Below are positions 24,791 to 33,296 of a DNA stretch of 64,000 nucleotides, one piece after another. Location: the NCBI GenBank assembly GCA_963780755.1, contig CAWACX010000002.1, positions 310,001-374,000 on the forward strand. Direction: 5' to 3'. A program made the position numbers and the translations under genes. Position 1 is the first letter of the stretch; each line of letters starts with the position of its first letter. Source of the DNA: JALYNX01 sp963780755. Lineage in GTDB: Bacteria; Actinomycetota; Acidimicrobiia; Spongiisociales; ZC4RG35. The notes under the pieces were generated by a model. It searched no databases and was not told the DNA's origin. It saw nothing but the letters and a program-made list of their open reading frames with translations.

Positions 24791-26104
24791 TCACTCCCGT
24801 GACCTCGCCCAGCGGCGGGCGCCCCCGATCCCCCCAACTGCGGCCGCCGCAAATGGCAAGGCCATGGCCAGTCCGTTGAGCCCCTCCTCATCGGCAACGC
24901 CGGATGCGGCGAGCAAGCCCAAGCCGAGGCAACTGGCGATCACCGCCGTCACCGGCCTCCATGCCGGCGGAGCGGGGCGGCTATCGGGAAGTGGACGCTC
25001 GAATCGCCCGAAGACCAACAGGAACGGAAGGGTCACCGCTGCCAAGGACACCAGCCACACCGGTCGGGTCAGCCACCACAAGGGAGTAGCGGTGGCAAAC
25101 CCCAGGCCGAAGCCGTCGAGCAGGAGCAGGGCGCCGATCAGGAGGACCATGGCAGTCATGTGCCAGAGGTAGAGGGTCATGATTCGGCCATTGACCAGCA
25201 CTACCCGGGTCCAGACCCGCTCCCGCTCCAGCCAGCGTCGGGCGGGGCCTTCGAGGGCGAGGATGAGGCCAGCTTGAAAGATCGCGAGCGTGAGCAATGT
25301 GACCTTGGGCGGCTGGCTGTTGTTGACCCCTTCGGTGACCAGTCCCACCATGGCCACCGGGTACGGGCCCCAATAGACCAGGGCCGCGGTGGCGGCAAGG
25401 CCTCCCGCCGACGCCAACGACCTCCTACCCACCCCTCCGATCTGAGCGTCGGCCCAGGCGTAGCCCAGGCTGTGGACCGTTCCCCACATGAACACATAGT
25501 TGAGGTATCCAACGGCGGTATGGCCGAGGGAGCCCAGCGAGATCAGGTCCACCAGCGCCGCCAGCCCCGCCGTGAGCGCGATCGCCTTCCAACCGTGCCG
25601 GTCCCAAGCGCGCAGGGTGATCGGGGTCAGGGCCACCACCAGCACATAGGTGGCGAGGAACCAGACCGGGACCATCGCCGCCTGGGAACCGATCCGGATC
25701 AGTCGGGAGTCCACGCCGGCCTGGATCAAGACGGTGGCCCCGACGGCCCATACCGCCAGCAGAGGCAGGACCGGAAGCAAGAGCCGGCGCAGCCGGGCCC
25801 GCAACCAACTCCCGTAGCTCTCGGCCTTTCGTTGCGCCGATCGCCAGCTGGCGGCGTTGGCGAAACCGCCGACCAGGAAGAAGATCGGCATCACCTGGAG
25901 TATCCAGGTCAGGAAGTTGGTCCAGCCCGCCTCAGAGAGCAGGAAGTCGACCACCAAGCGATCGGGGAGCATCTGGGGTGCGGCCATCAGCCAGTGCCCG
26001 AGCACCACGACGACGATCGACGCCGCGCGGAGGGCATCGACGTAGCGGTTGCGGCTGGCCGGCGCCTGACGCGCCAGATCGAGTGCTTGTTGGTAGGTGC
26101 TCAT
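24791..26104 (-). CDS. Acyltransferase family 3 membrane protein
   Basis: 437 residues with about ten to eleven transmembrane segments. The family hallmark is RYVDALRAASIVVVVLGHWL near the N-terminus (the R-x10-H arrangement of acyltransferase 3 proteins), then MPIFFLVGGFANAASW. Members O-acylate sugars, peptidoglycan or exported lipids; the target is unknown. ATG 26104 is preferred over an in-frame TTG 24 bases upstream. It stands alone, convergent with the b561 gene. Confidence 0.85.
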   Translation of the reverse strand: MSTYQQALDLARQAPASRNRYVDALRAASIVVVVLGHWLMAAPQMLPDRLVVDFLLSEAGWTNFLTWILQVMPIFFLVGGFANAASWRSAQRKAESYGSWLRARLRRLLLPVLPLLAVWAVGATVLIQAGVDSRLIRIGSQAAMVPVWFLATYVLVVALTPITLRAWDRHGWKAIALTAGLAALVDLISLGSLGHTAVGYLNYVFMWGTVHSLGYAWADAQIGGVGRRSLASAGGLAATAALVYWGPYPVAMVGLVTEGVNNSQPPKVTLLTLAIFQAGLILALEGPARRWLERERVWTRVVLVNGRIMTLYLWHMTAMVLLIGALLLLDGFGLGFATATPLWWLTRPVWLVSLAAVTLPFLLVFGRFERPLPDSRPAPPAWRPVTAVIASCLGLGLLAASGVADEEGLNGLAMALPFAAAAVGGIGGARRWARSRE

Positions 26105-26164
26105 GCCCGAAATACTCAGGCAGAACAAGTCGGCCCACCATCGGGGAACCCCCTGATCGAAGTC

Positions 26165-26422
26165 TCAGGGTGGCGAGCCGTCGCATCCCGGGTGGGGCTT
26201 GAGGACCCGCTGCGTGGAGGCAGGAAACTTCGCCAGCTCGCCCTCGGGGCGCACCGGCCGGTTCACGAACTCACCGCCACAGTTGGGGCACAACCCCCCG
26301 GGCAGACGGTTTGCAACGCAATCGGCACAGAACGTGCACTCGAAGCTGCAAATCATTGCCTCCGGTGATTCGGGAGGGAGATCGCGGTCACAACACTCGC
26401 AGTTCGGTCTCAGCGCCAGCAT
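26165..26422 (-). CDS. DUF1272 small zinc-binding protein
   Basis: 85 residues with the cysteine pattern CECCDRDLPP, CSFECTFCADC and LCPNCGGEF, eight cysteines fit for two zinc sites. This is the DUF1272 family, of unknown role. Reverse-strand TAGTGT (26436-26431) lies 8 bases before ATG 26422, again a leaderless layout. The 283 bases to the divergent RRM gene hold no other gene. Confidence 0.85.
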   Translation of the reverse strand: MLALRPNCECCDRDLPPESPEAMICSFECTFCADCVANRLPGGLCPNCGGEFVNRPVRPEGELAKFPASTQRVLKPHPGCDGSPP

Positions 26423-26705
26423 GGCCGGGCACACTACGAGTCGTCGGACCTCGAGGATCGGCCATACGATCTCGGCGCAGGGTCGCACCACCAGGCACTC
26501 GCGAATGCCTGAAACCGCCGCTCCCAGTTATCATCAGGGTCACAGTGCACGCCTGAATGCGTGCTGCGCATTGCTTCGCTTCCTTCGTTCCGTCGGGTGG
26601 AGTCTTCGTAAGGCCGATACCTGGGTGGTCGTTTCAATCGGCGCCAGGTCTGGTTGCCTTCACCTGCGCAACAGTTTCGACGGTCGATGCTCGAAAGGAG
26701 CAGCA

Positions 26706-26960
26706 ATGTCCACCAACATCTATGTCGGGAACCTCACGTTCGACACCGATTCCACCCAGCTCGAGAACCTCTTCGCCCCCCATGGCTCGGTGACCAGGGC
26801 CCAGGTAGTCACCGATCGTGACACCGGCCGTTCCCGCGGTTTCGGCTTCGTCGAGATGGCCGATGCCGCCGAGGCTGCCGCAGCGATCGAAGCCCTCAAC
26901 GGCCAGCAGGTCAACGGCCGCCAGCTCACGGTGAATCAGGCCAAAGAGCGCTCCCGCTAA
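26706..26960 (+). CDS. RRM RNA-binding protein
   Basis: 84-residue single RNA-recognition-motif protein: RNP2 NIYVGNLTF and RNP1 RSRGFGFVEM, full RRM and almost nothing else. Bacterial members bind RNA and are often cold-induced. A Shine-Dalgarno GAAAGGAG precedes the ATG, unlike most genes here, and the long upstream region (26423-26705) could hold a long 5' UTR. Its TAA shares one base with the ATG of the next gene. Confidence 0.92.
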   Translation: MSTNIYVGNLTFDTDSTQLENLFAPHGSVTRAQVVTDRDTGRSRGFGFVEMADAAEAAAAIEALNGQQVNGRQLTVNQAKERSR

Positions 26961-27220
26961 TGGCGAGGTCGGGAGGCGACGCCGCGGCGAAGCGCGCCCG
27001 AGAGCTGCGCAAAGAGCAGCAGAAGGCAGACAAGCGCGAACGACGCGAGGCCGCCACCAGTAGTAACGAGACGATCCCGGCAGAGACCGAGGCCGCGCTG
27101 ATGGAGGAGTTCGCCGCCCTCAGCGCGAAGTTCGAGAGCGAACAGATCAACGCCGCCATGTACGCCGAAGAGCGACACCGGATCTTCGTGGCGCTCGGGA
27201 TCGAGACCGACGACGACTGA
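26960..27220 (+). CDS. Small basic/coiled-coil hypothetical protein coupled to the RRM gene
   Basis: 86 residues. The N-terminal half is very basic and predicted helical (AAKRARELRKEQQKADKRER); the C-terminal half is acidic and helical (EEFAALSAKFESEQINAAMY). No family recognised. The one-base stop/start overlap with the RRM gene argues for co-translation, and the basic segment could bind RNA (inference). Confidence 0.7.
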   Translation: MARSGGDAAAKRARELRKEQQKADKRERREAATSSNETIPAETEAALMEEFAALSAKFESEQINAAMYAEERHRIFVALGIETDDD

Positions 27221-27222
27221 CT

Positions 27223-27243
27223 GCCCGCGTCTCAGACGCGGGC
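27223..27243. terminator. Bidirectional terminator between convergent genes
   Basis: Perfect 9-bp stem GCCCGCGTC / GACGCGGGC with loop TCA. It overlaps the stop codon of the reverse-strand TOPRIM gene. Confidence 0.55.
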
Positions 27244-27783
27244 GAGGACGGCATCGAGCGGGCGGGGTACCCGTTCCAGGTCGAGGGCATCGACCATGAG
27301 CCGGCCGTAGAGGATCTTCCGCCCCGACTTGGTCCCGATGAACCGCCTGAGTTGATCCTCGATCGACCGGGCCCTCTGGGCAGGTTGGCGTTGCATGATC
27401 CGGAACGATCCCAACTCGCCCTGAGCCTCGATGACGGTTTCCACCCCCGCCGTGCCCAGGGCTCTGATCAACTCTTCCTCGAGGTCGGCCTCGCAGACGA
27501 AGAAGCCCAGAGACTCCAACCCGGCACGGTCGAGGCCCGATCCGAGCCCGGCCCGCTCCAGGGCACGAACGAAGTCGTGTTGCTCGGCCGCATCACATAG
27601 CCCGCCCAGGCTGACGTCGAGGCCGGACGGCCCGTACCGGTCCAGGAAATGGCCGACATTCGTGGCGCCGCCCATGGCAACCACCGCCACACCTTCGGCT
27701 TCGAGGTCGCGGCCACGGCGCACGGCGAGCGCTTCCAAGGCAGCGCGGTCGCTCTGACCCTCCACGAGAATGGCGGCACGCAC
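27232..27783 (-). CDS. Stand-alone TOPRIM-like domain protein
   Basis: About 183 residues. The N-terminal AILVEGQSDRAALEALA carries the TOPRIM Glu, GGLCDAAE fits the DxD/DAA position, and FFVCEADLEEELI resembles the C-terminal part of OLD-type TOPRIM domains. No ATPase part is present, unlike OLD nucleases. It may be a small nuclease or nucleic-acid enzyme; activity is not proven. GTG 27783 is chosen because TAGTGT (27797-27792) ends 8 bases before it and would contain the upstream GTG 27795. Confidence 0.7.
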   Translation of the reverse strand: MRAAILVEGQSDRAALEALAVRRGRDLEAEGVAVVAMGGATNVGHFLDRYGPSGLDVSLGGLCDAAEQHDFVRALERAGLGSGLDRAGLESLGFFVCEADLEEELIRALGTAGVETVIEAQGELGSFRIMQRQPAQRARSIEDQLRRFIGTKSGRKILYGRLMVDALDLERVPRPLDAVLARV

Positions 27784-27841
27784 TCGGCCTGACACTAGGC
27801 CGTCGGAGCGCGGGACAGAACCGCCCCGCGCTCGGACTCAC

Positions 27842-28156
27842 TCACATTTCGAGGGTCTCACCGACCTCCACCGAACCACCGGCTTCCAGGTGGGGGCTGC
27901 CCTTGGCGATGACCAGTGCCTCGTCGAGGCTGCCGGCATCGATGATGGAATAGCCGTTCACCGGGTTGGCGCCTCCGCCCTGGCTCACCGCACCGTCGGG
28001 CGAGACGGTGGCGGACGCTCCGGTGGGACTGCCGGCATCGATCACTGCCGATCCCAGGCCGCCGAACCATTCGTTCCACGTCTGCATCACTGCGGCACCT
28101 TCCTCCTCGGACTCCGGTGCCTTGCCGCCGTGATAGAGAAAGACGAACTTGGCCAT
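27842..28156 (-). CDS. YCII/DGPF-domain protein
   Basis: 104-residue YCII-related protein: AKFVFLYHGG at the N-terminus, ASATVSPDGAVSQGG in the middle and NGYSIIDAGSLDEALVIAKG, which is the family's C-terminal helix-strand unit. Members often accompany ECF sigma factors or act in small-molecule turnover; no such partner is adjacent. AAGGAG lies 5 bases before the ATG. Confidence 0.85.
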   Translation of the reverse strand: MAKFVFLYHGGKAPESEEEGAAVMQTWNEWFGGLGSAVIDAGSPTGASATVSPDGAVSQGGGANPVNGYSIIDAGSLDEALVIAKGSPHLEAGGSVEVGETLEM

Positions 28157-28255
28157 TGCTGCTCCTTCCTTTGGCTCACCTTGTGTGGGCCGTTCGCAAA
28201 TGAAGACGAACAGGACCGAGTCGATTCGACAGTCACAACGCAAGTCTTTGCCCGG

Positions 28256-28261
28256 TAGCTT
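28256..28261 (+). promoter_or_regulatory. Candidate -10 box for leaderless aldolase mRNA
   Basis: TAGCTT, 6 bases before ATG 28268. Confidence 0.45.
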
Positions 28262-28267
28262 GCGCCG

Positions 28268-29020
28268 ATGCCAGGACTTCGAGATTCGATCCCACACCTC
28301 GGCCTGTGGTCGGTCACCGCAGATCCGCGGATCCTGGAAGCCGCGGCCGCTCTCGGGCCTGATTTCCTCGCCATCGACACTCAGCACGGGCCACACATCG
28401 CTTCACTCGGAGCTGGGACGTTCTCGACGATCGCGGCACACGGCGTCCCAACGATTGTCCGGGTCGAGAGCCACCAACCTGCGGTGATCGGTCGGGCCCT
28501 CGACCTTGGGGCAGACGGGATCATGGCCCCCCAGGTCGATGACGCCGAGCAGGCTGGGGCTGTCGTCGCCGCCACCCGCTACTCACCGATTGGAGTCCGC
28601 TCCTTCGGGATGCAGACCACGAGGATCGATCCGCTTGCTGATGATTATCGACCTCTGGTTGCAGTCCAGATCGAGACCAGGGAGGCAGTCGAGAACGCCG
28701 ACGCCATCGCCGCAGTCGACGGGGTGGACTGGCTCTATATCGGGCCCGCCGACCTCGGCTTGTCCGTGGGAGGGATCCCGGCGTCGGATGTGGTCTCTGT
28801 GTTCGACGGCACCCACCCGCTCTCCAACGACATGCAGAACGCGTTCACCACTGTGATCGAGGCCGCGGCCCGTCACGGCAAGCTCGCCGGTCTCCATTGC
28901 GGCGACGGGCTTTCAGCTCGCCGCCTTCTGGAGTTTGGTTTCACCGTGTCGGCGGTGGCCGCCGACCTGTCCGCCGCCGGCTACGCGCTTGGCGAGCAGT
29001 TGCGCATCGCCCGGGCCTGA
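28268..29020 (+). CDS. HpcH/HpaI-family class II aldolase
   Basis: 250 residues. The barrel shows DFLAIDTQHGPHI (strand with Asp and catalytic His region), TIVRVESHQPAVIGRALDLG, GADGIMAPQVDDAEQA and VAVQIETREAVENADAI (the metal-binding Glu). IGPADLGLSVG provides the metal-binding Asp. Family members cleave 2-keto-3-deoxy acids to pyruvate and an aldehyde; the substrate is not known. It stands alone between unrelated genes. Confidence 0.87.
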   Translation: MPGLRDSIPHLGLWSVTADPRILEAAAALGPDFLAIDTQHGPHIASLGAGTFSTIAAHGVPTIVRVESHQPAVIGRALDLGADGIMAPQVDDAEQAGAVVAATRYSPIGVRSFGMQTTRIDPLADDYRPLVAVQIETREAVENADAIAAVDGVDWLYIGPADLGLSVGGIPASDVVSVFDGTHPLSNDMQNAFTTVIEAAARHGKLAGLHCGDGLSARRLLEFGFTVSAVAADLSAAGYALGEQLRIARA

Positions 29021-29024
29021 CCCG

Positions 29025-29061
29025 AAAAAAAACGGAGGCGGCCCCGAGGGGCCGCCTCCGT
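29025..29061 (-). terminator. Strong intrinsic terminator (reverse-strand T-tract)
   Basis: 14-bp perfect stem ACGGAGGCGGCCCC / GGGGCCGCCTCCGT with a 2-base loop. The A-run at 29025-29032 becomes an 8-T tail for reverse-strand transcripts. It serves the small gene at 29099-29275 and lies just after the aldolase stop on the forward strand. Confidence 0.85.
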
Positions 29062-29098
29062 GGCTCCATATGGGTAGGAGCTCCTTTTCTCCCTTGCT

Positions 29099-29275
29099 CT
29101 AGAACTGGAGGAGTGATCCCCCAGCCGAGAACGAGGAAGAAACCTGCGAGGTGATGCTCTGGGGCTCGGTCGCGGGGTCGTCGTTGCTCAGGGCGGTGGT
29201 GATTGCGAGAGTCACCGCAGCCAGGACCACCACAACGATTGCCATAACGAAGACCAGCGCCTTTCGTCTTTCCAT
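29099..29275 (-). CDS. Small single-span membrane protein
   Basis: 58 residues: MERRKA then a transmembrane helix (about residues 7-28, VFVMAIVVVVLAAVTLAITTA) and an extracytoplasmic Ser-rich tail. The start is supported by GGGAG just before ATG 29275. No family recognised. It has its own strong terminator. Confidence 0.55.
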   Translation of the reverse strand: MERRKALVFVMAIVVVVLAAVTLAITTALSNDDPATEPQSITSQVSSSFSAGGSLLQF

Positions 29276-29370
29276 CTCTCCCACGTCAGCAAGCCTCCCG
29301 ACCGCTCTGTCCCGCACAGCATTATCCACGCGTGGAGAGTGGTCGAACATGGGTTGAAAGACCTATGGCT

Positions 29371-30600
29371 TCAGACTGCTTGCAGGGCCTGGTCCAGGTC
29401 GGCGATGATGTCTTCTGCGGCTTCGATCCCAACCGAAAAGCGGATCATCCCTTCGGAGATCCCCATTTGGTCACGGATATCGGGGTCGACGTTGGAGTGG
29501 CTGGTGGTGACCGGGTGCGAGGCGATCGACTCGGTGCCGCCGAGTGAGGTGGCCAACCCCACGACCCGAGTGGAGTCGAGGAAGCGGAAGGCCTCCTCCC
29601 GACCCCCTTTCACCTCGAACGTGATCATGGCGCCCGCCGAGGTGCACTGTCGCTCGTAGAGCTCTCGCCTCGGGTCCTCCGCGTTAATGAGCCCGAGGTA
29701 GCCGACCCGACTCACCTTGGGATGTGTCGTCAGGTACTCGGCGACCCGGGTCGCATTCTCCACCTGGCGTTGTGAGCGAAGTGCATAGGTCTCCAGGCTT
29801 CGCCCCAGGAGCCACGCCGAGTGGGGATCGGCGGTGGTGCCTATCCGGTAGCGCATGGTCCTGATCTTCCTTATCAGGTCGTCGGGGCCGGTGACAACGC
29901 CGGCTACCAGATCACTGTGCCCCCCGTAGTACTTGGTCGCCGAGTAGACCACCAGGTCGGCACCGTGAGCGTGGGGCTGCTGGCCCAGAGGCCCCAGATA
30001 GGTGTTGTCGACCACTGTCGGTGCGCCATGTCTGGCCGCGACACTCGAGGCCATCGCGATGTCGAAGATGTCGTTGGTGGGATTGGCCGGCGACTCCACA
30101 TAGACCAGGCCGAGGCGACGCCCTTCGAGGAGGCGCTCCAGTTCTTCCTCGCCGGCGTCGGGGCCGAACGACGCGGCCTCGATCCCCATCGGCGCCAGCA
30201 CGTGCTCGAAGACGGAGTTGGTCCCCCCGTACAGCGGGGAACTGTGCAGCACCAGATCTCCGGGGCGGAGCAGGGTGAGCGCAGTGGTGAAGATCGCCGC
30301 CATGCCACTGGAAAAGAGCAGTGCCCGCTCTGCCTGGTCCCAGAGAGCCAGCCGCTGCTCGACCACCACCAGGTTGGGGTGATCGAGGCGGGTGTAGATG
30401 TAGCCGATCTCCTCTTCATCCCCGAGCTCGGCGCCCCCGTAGGTGACGTCGAATGCTCTCTTCGCCTCCTCAGCCGAATCGAACCTGAAGGTGGAGGTCT
30501 GGAAAAGAGGCGTCTTGAGTGAACCCATGCCCCGGGGCGGGTCCCAACCCAGGGTCATCATCTCGGTCTCGGGCAGGCTCCGGTCCATTTCGGTCGGCAT
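29371..30600 (-). CDS. Cys/Met metabolism PLP enzyme (cystathionine gamma-synthase/lyase or methionine gamma-lyase family)
   Basis: 409 residues. Features: YTRLDHPNLVVVEQRLA, ALLFSSGMAAIFTTALTLLRPGD, the PLP-binding Asp in APTVVDNTYLG, and the Schiff-base lysine in VYSATKYYGGHSDLVAG. SLGGTESIASHPVTTSH and the C-terminal RFSVGIE are also typical. It is full length. Which member it is cannot be fixed; with metX elsewhere in this window, a role in methionine/cysteine interconversion is plausible. Reverse-strand TAGGCT (30612-30607) lies 6 bases before the ATG; the sirtuin gene diverges from the same short region. Confidence 0.88.
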   Translation of the reverse strand: MPTEMDRSLPETEMMTLGWDPPRGMGSLKTPLFQTSTFRFDSAEEAKRAFDVTYGGAELGDEEEIGYIYTRLDHPNLVVVEQRLALWDQAERALLFSSGMAAIFTTALTLLRPGDLVLHSSPLYGGTNSVFEHVLAPMGIEAASFGPDAGEEELERLLEGRRLGLVYVESPANPTNDIFDIAMASSVAARHGAPTVVDNTYLGPLGQQPHAHGADLVVYSATKYYGGHSDLVAGVVTGPDDLIRKIRTMRYRIGTTADPHSAWLLGRSLETYALRSQRQVENATRVAEYLTTHPKVSRVGYLGLINAEDPRRELYERQCTSAGAMITFEVKGGREEAFRFLDSTRVVGLATSLGGTESIASHPVTTSHSNVDPDIRDQMGISEGMIRFSVGIEAAEDIIADLDQALQAV

Positions 30601-30640
30601 GGAGTGAGCCTAAATCTGTCGGCGGCCCGATAATCCCCTG

Positions 30641-31423
30641 GTGACTGATCTGACCGCCGCCATCGAAATCCTGAACCCGGCCAACGCGATCCTGGTGTTC
30701 ACCGGCGCCGGGATCTCGACCGAATCCGGGATCCCTGACTTTCGTGGCCCGGAGGGTCTGTGGACCAAGGTCGACCCCGACGACTTCCACATCGATCGCT
30801 ATCGCCGGAAGTCCGAGCTGAGGAAGCGGGGGTGGCAGATGCACCTCGACGGCGAGCTGTGGGGTGCCCGCTCGACGGTTGCTCCCAACTCGGGCCACTT
30901 CGCGATCACGAGGCTCGACGACGCCGGGCGACTGGCCGGGGTGGTCACCCAGAACGTCGACGGGCTCCATCGTGAAAGCGGGCTCGACCACGATCTGGTC
31001 GCCGAGCTGCACGGCAACGTGCGCGAGTGTCACTGCCTCGGCTGTGAGTCGGTGTGGCCCACCGAAGAGGTACTGGGCTGGGTGGAAGCCGGGGACGCCG
31101 ACCCGGCCTGCCCCAATTGCGGGGGGTTGGTGAAGACCACCACCGTGATGTTCGGGGAGATGCTCCCCGACGACGAGATGCGCAAGGCATTCATGTTCCT
31201 GGCCATGGCCGATGCCGTGCTCGTTGTCGGCTCGACGGTGGGGGTCTGGCCGGCCGCCAACGTGGTGTTCCGCGCCGCAGAGCTCTCGCTCCCAATCGTG
31301 ATCATCAATCGGGGGGCCACCGAGGCCGACCATCTGGCCACGGTCAAGCTCGACGCCGGGATCGGCGAGGTGCTCCCCGACCTGGTGGAGGCGGTGCTCG
31401 CACCCTCCCACCCCAGTAATTGA
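30641..31423 (+). CDS. NAD-dependent protein deacylase (Sir2 family)
   Basis: 260-residue sirtuin. NAD-binding GAGISTESGIPDFRGPEGLW, the catalytic His region QNVDGLHRESG, and a zinc ribbon CHCLGCESVWP ... CPNCGG are all present. It removes acyl groups from lysines with NAD. Leaderless GTG start, 6 bases after GATAAT (30629-30634). The stop codon falls inside inverted-repeat copy 3. Confidence 0.93.
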   Translation: MTDLTAAIEILNPANAILVFTGAGISTESGIPDFRGPEGLWTKVDPDDFHIDRYRRKSELRKRGWQMHLDGELWGARSTVAPNSGHFAITRLDDAGRLAGVVTQNVDGLHRESGLDHDLVAELHGNVRECHCLGCESVWPTEEVLGWVEAGDADPACPNCGGLVKTTTVMFGEMLPDDEMRKAFMFLAMADAVLVVGSTVGVWPAANVVFRAAELSLPIVIINRGATEADHLATVKLDAGIGEVLPDLVEAVLAPSHPSN

Positions 31424-31470
31424 GACGAAAGTGGCTTCTCCAGCGACCTCACGCTCCCAATTTCGGGGGG
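31415..31470. repeat. Dispersed inverted repeat, copy 3
   Basis: Arms AATTGAGA (31418-31425) and CTCCCAATTTCGGGG (31454-31468). The centre holds GCGACCTCACG, as in copy 1. Both arms differ from copies 1 and 2 (ATTTGGA / TCCAAAT) in a largely compensatory way, so pairing may be under selection. Confidence 0.55.
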
Positions 31471-31490
31471 GTCGGTAGCCTTTGAGCACC

Positions 31491-33287
31491 ATGTCGGAGT
31501 ACGCCCCACGGCTCGATGACATCAATTTCCTGCTCAACCACGTGGCCGGGCTGGAAGAGGTCTCGAAGCTCAATGGGTACCAGCACGCCGACCCCGAGAC
31601 CGTCGCCCAGATCCTGGAGGAGGCGGCGCGCTTCTTCTCCGAGGTGATCGCCCCCCTCAACCAGCCCGGGGACCGGCAGGGTTCGGTCCTTGGCGAGGAC
31701 GGGACGGTGCGGACCCCTGACGGCTTCAAGGAGGCCTACCGCAAGTACGTCGAGGCCGGTTGGGCCGCCGCCCACATGCCCGAGGAGTGGGGAGGCGGGG
31801 GCCTGCCCTATGTCGTCGGCGTCGTCATCGAGGAGATGTTCAAGACGGCGAACATGGCGTTCGCCCTGTGCCCGATGCTCACTCATGGCGCGGTGGAAGC
31901 CCTCGTCTCTCACGGCTCCGAGGAGCTACAGGGCACCTATCTGGAGAAGCTGGTGCGCGGGGAGTGGAGCGGCACCATGAACCTCACCGAGCCCGAGGCC
32001 GGCTCCGACCTAGGGGCGCTACGGACCCGCGCCGTCCCCCAGGAGGACGGGTCGTTCCGGCTTTTCGGAACCAAGATCTTCATCACCTGGGGAGACCAGG
32101 ACCTCACCGACAACGTGATCCACTTCGTCCTGGCCCGGACCCCTGATGCCGATCCCGGGACCAAGGGGATCTCGATGTTCCTCGTCCCCAAGTTCATCCC
32201 CGATGCAGACGGCGCACCAGGCCAGCGCAACGACATTCGGGTGCTGTCGCTGGAGCACAAACTCGGCATCCACGCCTCGCCGACCTGTGTGATCTCCTAC
32301 GGAGAGGGTGGAGAAGGCGCTCTCGGCTACGTGGTGGGCGAGGTCGGGACCGGGATGAGGAACATGTTCACCATGATGAACGCGGCCCGGGTCGGGGTCG
32401 GGATGGAAGGAGTCGCCATCTCCGAGCGCGCCTTCCAACGGGCCCTCGCCTACGCCCAGCAACGGGTCCAGGGAAGGATGATCGGCGCCTCCGACAAGGC
32501 GAGCGTCCCCATCATCGAGCACCCCGACGTCCGGAGGATGCTCCTCACCATCAAGGCCTACGCAGAGGCGATGCGCGCCCTGCTCTACGTGGTCGCCGCC
32601 GAAGCCGACCACTGCTTCCATGACCCGTCCGAGGATCGGCGGCGGGACGCGGCCAACCGCCTCGCCCTCCTCACCCCGGTGGTCAAGGCCTGGTGCACCG
32701 ATGTCGGGGTGGAGATGGCATCGATCGGGCTCCAGGTCCACGGGGGGGCGGGGTACATCGAAGAGACTGGTGCCGCCCAGTTGCTTCGTGATTCCCGGAT
32801 CGCCCCGATCTATGAGGGGACCAACGGGATCCAGGCCATCGACCTCGTGCTGCGCAAACTGCCCCTCGAGGGCGGGGCGGTGGTGACCGGGTTCATCACC
32901 GAGATGGCCGACACGGTCACCGCCATGAACGACCACGAAGAGCTCGGGGTGTTCCGGGACAGGATGACCAGCTCGCTGCAGAGCCTCGCCGATTCCACGA
33001 CCTGGCTCGGGGAGCGGCTGGCAGCGGGCGACATCCAATCGGCGTTGGCCGGGGCCACGCCCTATCTCCGCCAATTGGGCACCGTGGCGGGAGGCTTGGC
33101 TCATGGCCCGTTCTGCTCTCGCCGCCCTGGCCCGCCCGGCGGACCTCGACGAGGAGTTCATCAGCGAGAAGGTGCTCACCGCTCGCTTCTACGGCGAGCA
33201 GATCCTCCCCACCGCCGATTCTCTGGTGGCGGCGGTCAAGGGAGGCGCGGGCATCCTCGAGGACGCCCGCTTCTGACACACGGATAA
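31491..33287 (+). CDS. Acyl-CoA dehydrogenase (FadE5-like), 3' end frameshifted
   Basis: Large FAD-dependent acyl-CoA dehydrogenase; it introduces the 2,3 double bond in fatty acid breakdown. FAD/substrate motifs: GTMNLTEPEAGSDLGALRT, KIFITWGDQD, GGAGYIEETGAAQLLRDSRI and the catalytic Glu in YEGTNGIQ. Size and the N-terminal LDDINFLLNHV match the about 600-residue FadE5 group. As read, the frame loses similarity after VAGG (about 33095) and ends at 33287. Deleting one T at 33096-33097 restores the family C-terminus (FISEKVLTARFYGEQ) with TGA at 33276, 594 residues. ATG 31491, 9 bases after TAGCCT. Confidence 0.88.
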   Translation: MSEYAPRLDDINFLLNHVAGLEEVSKLNGYQHADPETVAQILEEAARFFSEVIAPLNQPGDRQGSVLGEDGTVRTPDGFKEAYRKYVEAGWAAAHMPEEWGGGGLPYVVGVVIEEMFKTANMAFALCPMLTHGAVEALVSHGSEELQGTYLEKLVRGEWSGTMNLTEPEAGSDLGALRTRAVPQEDGSFRLFGTKIFITWGDQDLTDNVIHFVLARTPDADPGTKGISMFLVPKFIPDADGAPGQRNDIRVLSLEHKLGIHASPTCVISYGEGGEGALGYVVGEVGTGMRNMFTMMNAARVGVGMEGVAISERAFQRALAYAQQRVQGRMIGASDKASVPIIEHPDVRRMLLTIKAYAEAMRALLYVVAAEADHCFHDPSEDRRRDAANRLALLTPVVKAWCTDVGVEMASIGLQVHGGAGYIEETGAAQLLRDSRIAPIYEGTNGIQAIDLVLRKLPLEGGAVVTGFITEMADTVTAMNDHEELGVFRDRMTSSLQSLADSTTWLGERLAAGDIQSALAGATPYLRQLGTVAGGLAHGPFCSRRPGPPGGPRRGVHQREGAHRSLLRRADPPHRRFSGGGGQGRRGHPRGRPLLTHG

Positions 33288-33290
33288 CGT
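33285..33290 (+). promoter_or_regulatory. Candidate -10 box for leaderless SDR mRNA
   Basis: TAACGT, 6 bases before ATG 33297. Confidence 0.45.
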
Positions 33291-33296
33291 CCATCC

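Noticed and set aside
29025..29061. Hairpin as a terminator mainly for the forward aldolase gene
   Set aside because: The T-tract is on the reverse strand; a forward role without a T-tract is weaker, so it is assigned to the reverse gene.
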